Source of the DNA: Dehalococcoidia bacterium
Lineage (GTDB): Bacteria; Chloroflexota; Dehalococcoidia; SM23-28-2; RBG-16-64-32
DNA: 14,350 nt
Direction of reading: 5' to 3'
Assembly (NCBI GenBank): GCA_030690405.1
Contig: JAUYGU010000098.1
Location: forward strand, 1 to 14,350
In this document: positions 13,272 to 14,350 of the stretch, piece by piece
How the letters are laid out: each line of letters starts with the position of its first letter
Position numbering within the stretch: position 1 is the stretch's first letter
The notes under the pieces: model-generated
Databases searched by the model: none
Seen by the model: only the letters and a program-made list of their open reading frames with translations
Told to the model about the DNA's origin: nothing
Position numbers and translations under genes: made by a program

Positions 13272-14350
13272 ATGGATGACGGTAGACGGGTCCGCTTTCT
13301 CCTGATCCCCCTGTCCCTTGTTGCGCTGGCGGCGCTGGCGTTCGCCGCCTGCGGAGATGATGAAGAGGAGGGCAAAACGCCCGCCCCCGGCGAAACGCCG
13401 GCGCCGACGGTAGCCGCGAGGCCCGGGAATGTGGACGCGGTAATCGTCTGGGGCGCGGAAGAGATCGACAAGTTCGATGCGATGACGAAGCCGTGGATCG
13501 ATGACACCGGTAACAGTCTTGACTTCACAAGCACCCGAGACATCAACACCCTGTTGACCACCCGCGTGGCAGGCGGCAACCCGCCGGACGTCTCCTTTCC
13601 TCCCGCTCTGGGGATATTCCGCGACCTCGCCCGGGAAGGCTCGCTCAAGCCCCTCTCCGATTGCCCGGGCCTGGAGGACAAGGTACGCGCCGACTACCCG
13701 CAGTCGGTCGTCGACTTGGGCACCGTGGATGGTACCCTCTACGGTGTCGCTATGAAGGCCGGCTACAAGGCCAATGTCTGGTACAGCCCCAAGGCGTTCG
13801 CCGCTAAGGGCTACGAAGTTCCTACCACCTGGGACGAGCTGATCGCCCTCGCCAACAAGATCGTCGCCGATGGCGGCACCCCCTTCTCCGACGCCGAAGA
13901 GATCGGCGGCGGCAGCGGCTTCCCCGGCTCCGACTGGGTCCAGCAGATCGTGATCAACCAGTGGGGGCCGGACGTGTACGACCAGTGGGTGGCCCACGAC
14001 ATCCCGTACAACGATGACCGCATCAAGCAGTCCTGGCAGATGTTCGGCGACATCATCCTGAACCCCGACTACATCCTTGGCGGCACCGACAAGGCGTTGG
14101 CGACCCGGTTCTCCGAGGGCGCCATCCCCCTGTTCAAGGACCCACCAGAGGCCTATATGCACGTGATGGGGAGCTTCGACTCCGCCTTCATCACCAACCC
14201 CGAACTCGGCTTCCCCGCAGGCCTGGTGGCGGGTGAGGACTTCGACCTCTTCCCCTTCCCGGTCATCAATCCTGACTTCCCGAGCGGCGTCACCGGCGAC
14301 CTCAACATGAGGATGATGTTCAACAACGACCCGGAGACCTGCTCGTTCGT
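13272..14350 (+). CDS. ABC transporter sugar-type substrate-binding lipoprotein (family 1), 5' part
   Basis: The gene runs off the window end after 359 full codons. AAGGGAGG (13258-13265) 6 bases before ATG fixes the start. The N-terminus has basic residues (RRVR), a hydrophobic core and FAAC with the presumed lipidated C27, then an acidic and Pro-rich linker (GDDEEEGKTPAPGETPAP). The mature part follows the alpha-glucoside/maltose-type binding-protein plan: NTLLTTRVAGGNPPDVSFPP near 93-112, DGTLYGVAMKAGYKANVWYSPKAFAAKGYEVPTTWDEL near 155-192, then KIVADGGTPF and a GSDWVQQ segment. It binds a carbohydrate, probably an oligosaccharide, for import; the ligand is unknown. Permease genes would be expected just beyond the window. 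A long open frame on the opposite strand (13224-14162) is a composition shadow. Confidence 0.92.
   Translation, partial: MDDGRRVRFLLIPLSLVALAALAFAACGDDEEEGKTPAPGETPAPTVAARPGNVDAVIVWGAEEIDKFDAMTKPWIDDTGNSLDFTSTRDINTLLTTRVAGGNPPDVSFPPALGIFRDLAREGSLKPLSDCPGLEDKVRADYPQSVVDLGTVDGTLYGVAMKAGYKANVWYSPKAFAAKGYEVPTTWDELIALANKIVADGGTPFSDAEEIGGGSGFPGSDWVQQIVINQWGPDVYDQWVAHDIPYNDDRIKQSWQMFGDIILNPDYILGGTDKALATRFSEGAIPLFKDPPEAYMHVMGSFDSAFITNPELGFPAGLVAGEDFDLFPFPVINPDFPSGVTGDLNMRMMFNNDPETCSF

Noticed and set aside
13224..14162. A 312-codon minus-strand open frame opposite the sugar-binding protein
   Set aside because: The opposite frame has a perfect ribosome site, lipoprotein signal and binding-protein motifs. 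The antisense frame shows none of these.

Overview
The window is high-GC bacterial chromosome with densely packed genes, short operons and two single tRNA genes. No phage, transposase or CRISPR signal was seen. The gene types fit an aerobic heterotroph that takes up peptides or amines and sugars with lipoprotein-anchored ABC systems and degrades fatty or branched-chain acids. A Tat-type lipoprotein, tRNA genes with encoded CCA and an interspersed repeat of the 'SSGSGQA' kind would fit a Chloroflexota (Dehalococcoidia-like) lineage. That placement is a low-confidence inference, because there is no marker gene in the window.

Layout. Bases 1-1458 (+): the 3' end of a glutamine-synthetase-family ligase whose catalytic flap glutamate is replaced by Trp, so probably an amine gamma-glutamylating enzyme, followed 9 bases later by a short-chain dehydrogenase. 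Both end at a strong hairpin (1484-1513) shared with the converging minus-strand operon. Bases 5831-1510 (-): a five-gene operon with a recognisable promoter. It encodes an MFE-2-type 3-hydroxyacyl-CoA dehydrogenase, a hydratase-2-type MaoC protein (4-base ATGA overlap), a D-2-hydroxyacid dehydrogenase, a 3-hydroxyisobutyrate-dehydrogenase-like enzyme (8-base overlap) and a DinB-fold protein. The first two genes together correspond to the two catalytic domains of eukaryotic peroxisomal multifunctional enzyme 2.

Bases 5894-6718 (+): uppP (undecaprenyl-diphosphate phosphatase), preceded by a large leader hairpin. Bases 6754-10782 (+): a near-consensus sigma-70-type promoter and a three-gene ABC importer (family 5 substrate-binding lipoprotein, DppB-type and DppC-type permeases) with no ATPase genes alongside. 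The DppC-type permease carries a roughly 65-residue beta-rich insertion in its first extracytoplasmic loop that resembles a module seen in phage and surface proteins. This is the most unusual item in the window.

Bases 10792-11208 (-): arsC arsenate reductase. 11296-11373 (+): tRNA-His(GTG), with a terminator-like hairpin in its leader. 11382-12734 (-): mgtE magnesium transporter. 12863-12939 (+): tRNA-Arg(TCG) with its own promoter and terminator. 12981-13271 is non-coding. From 13272 a sugar-type (family 1) ABC substrate-binding lipoprotein runs off the window end. I did not find a clearly new multi-gene system; the best leads are the permease insertion, the split-MFE-2 operon and the repeat-derived C-terminus at their junction.
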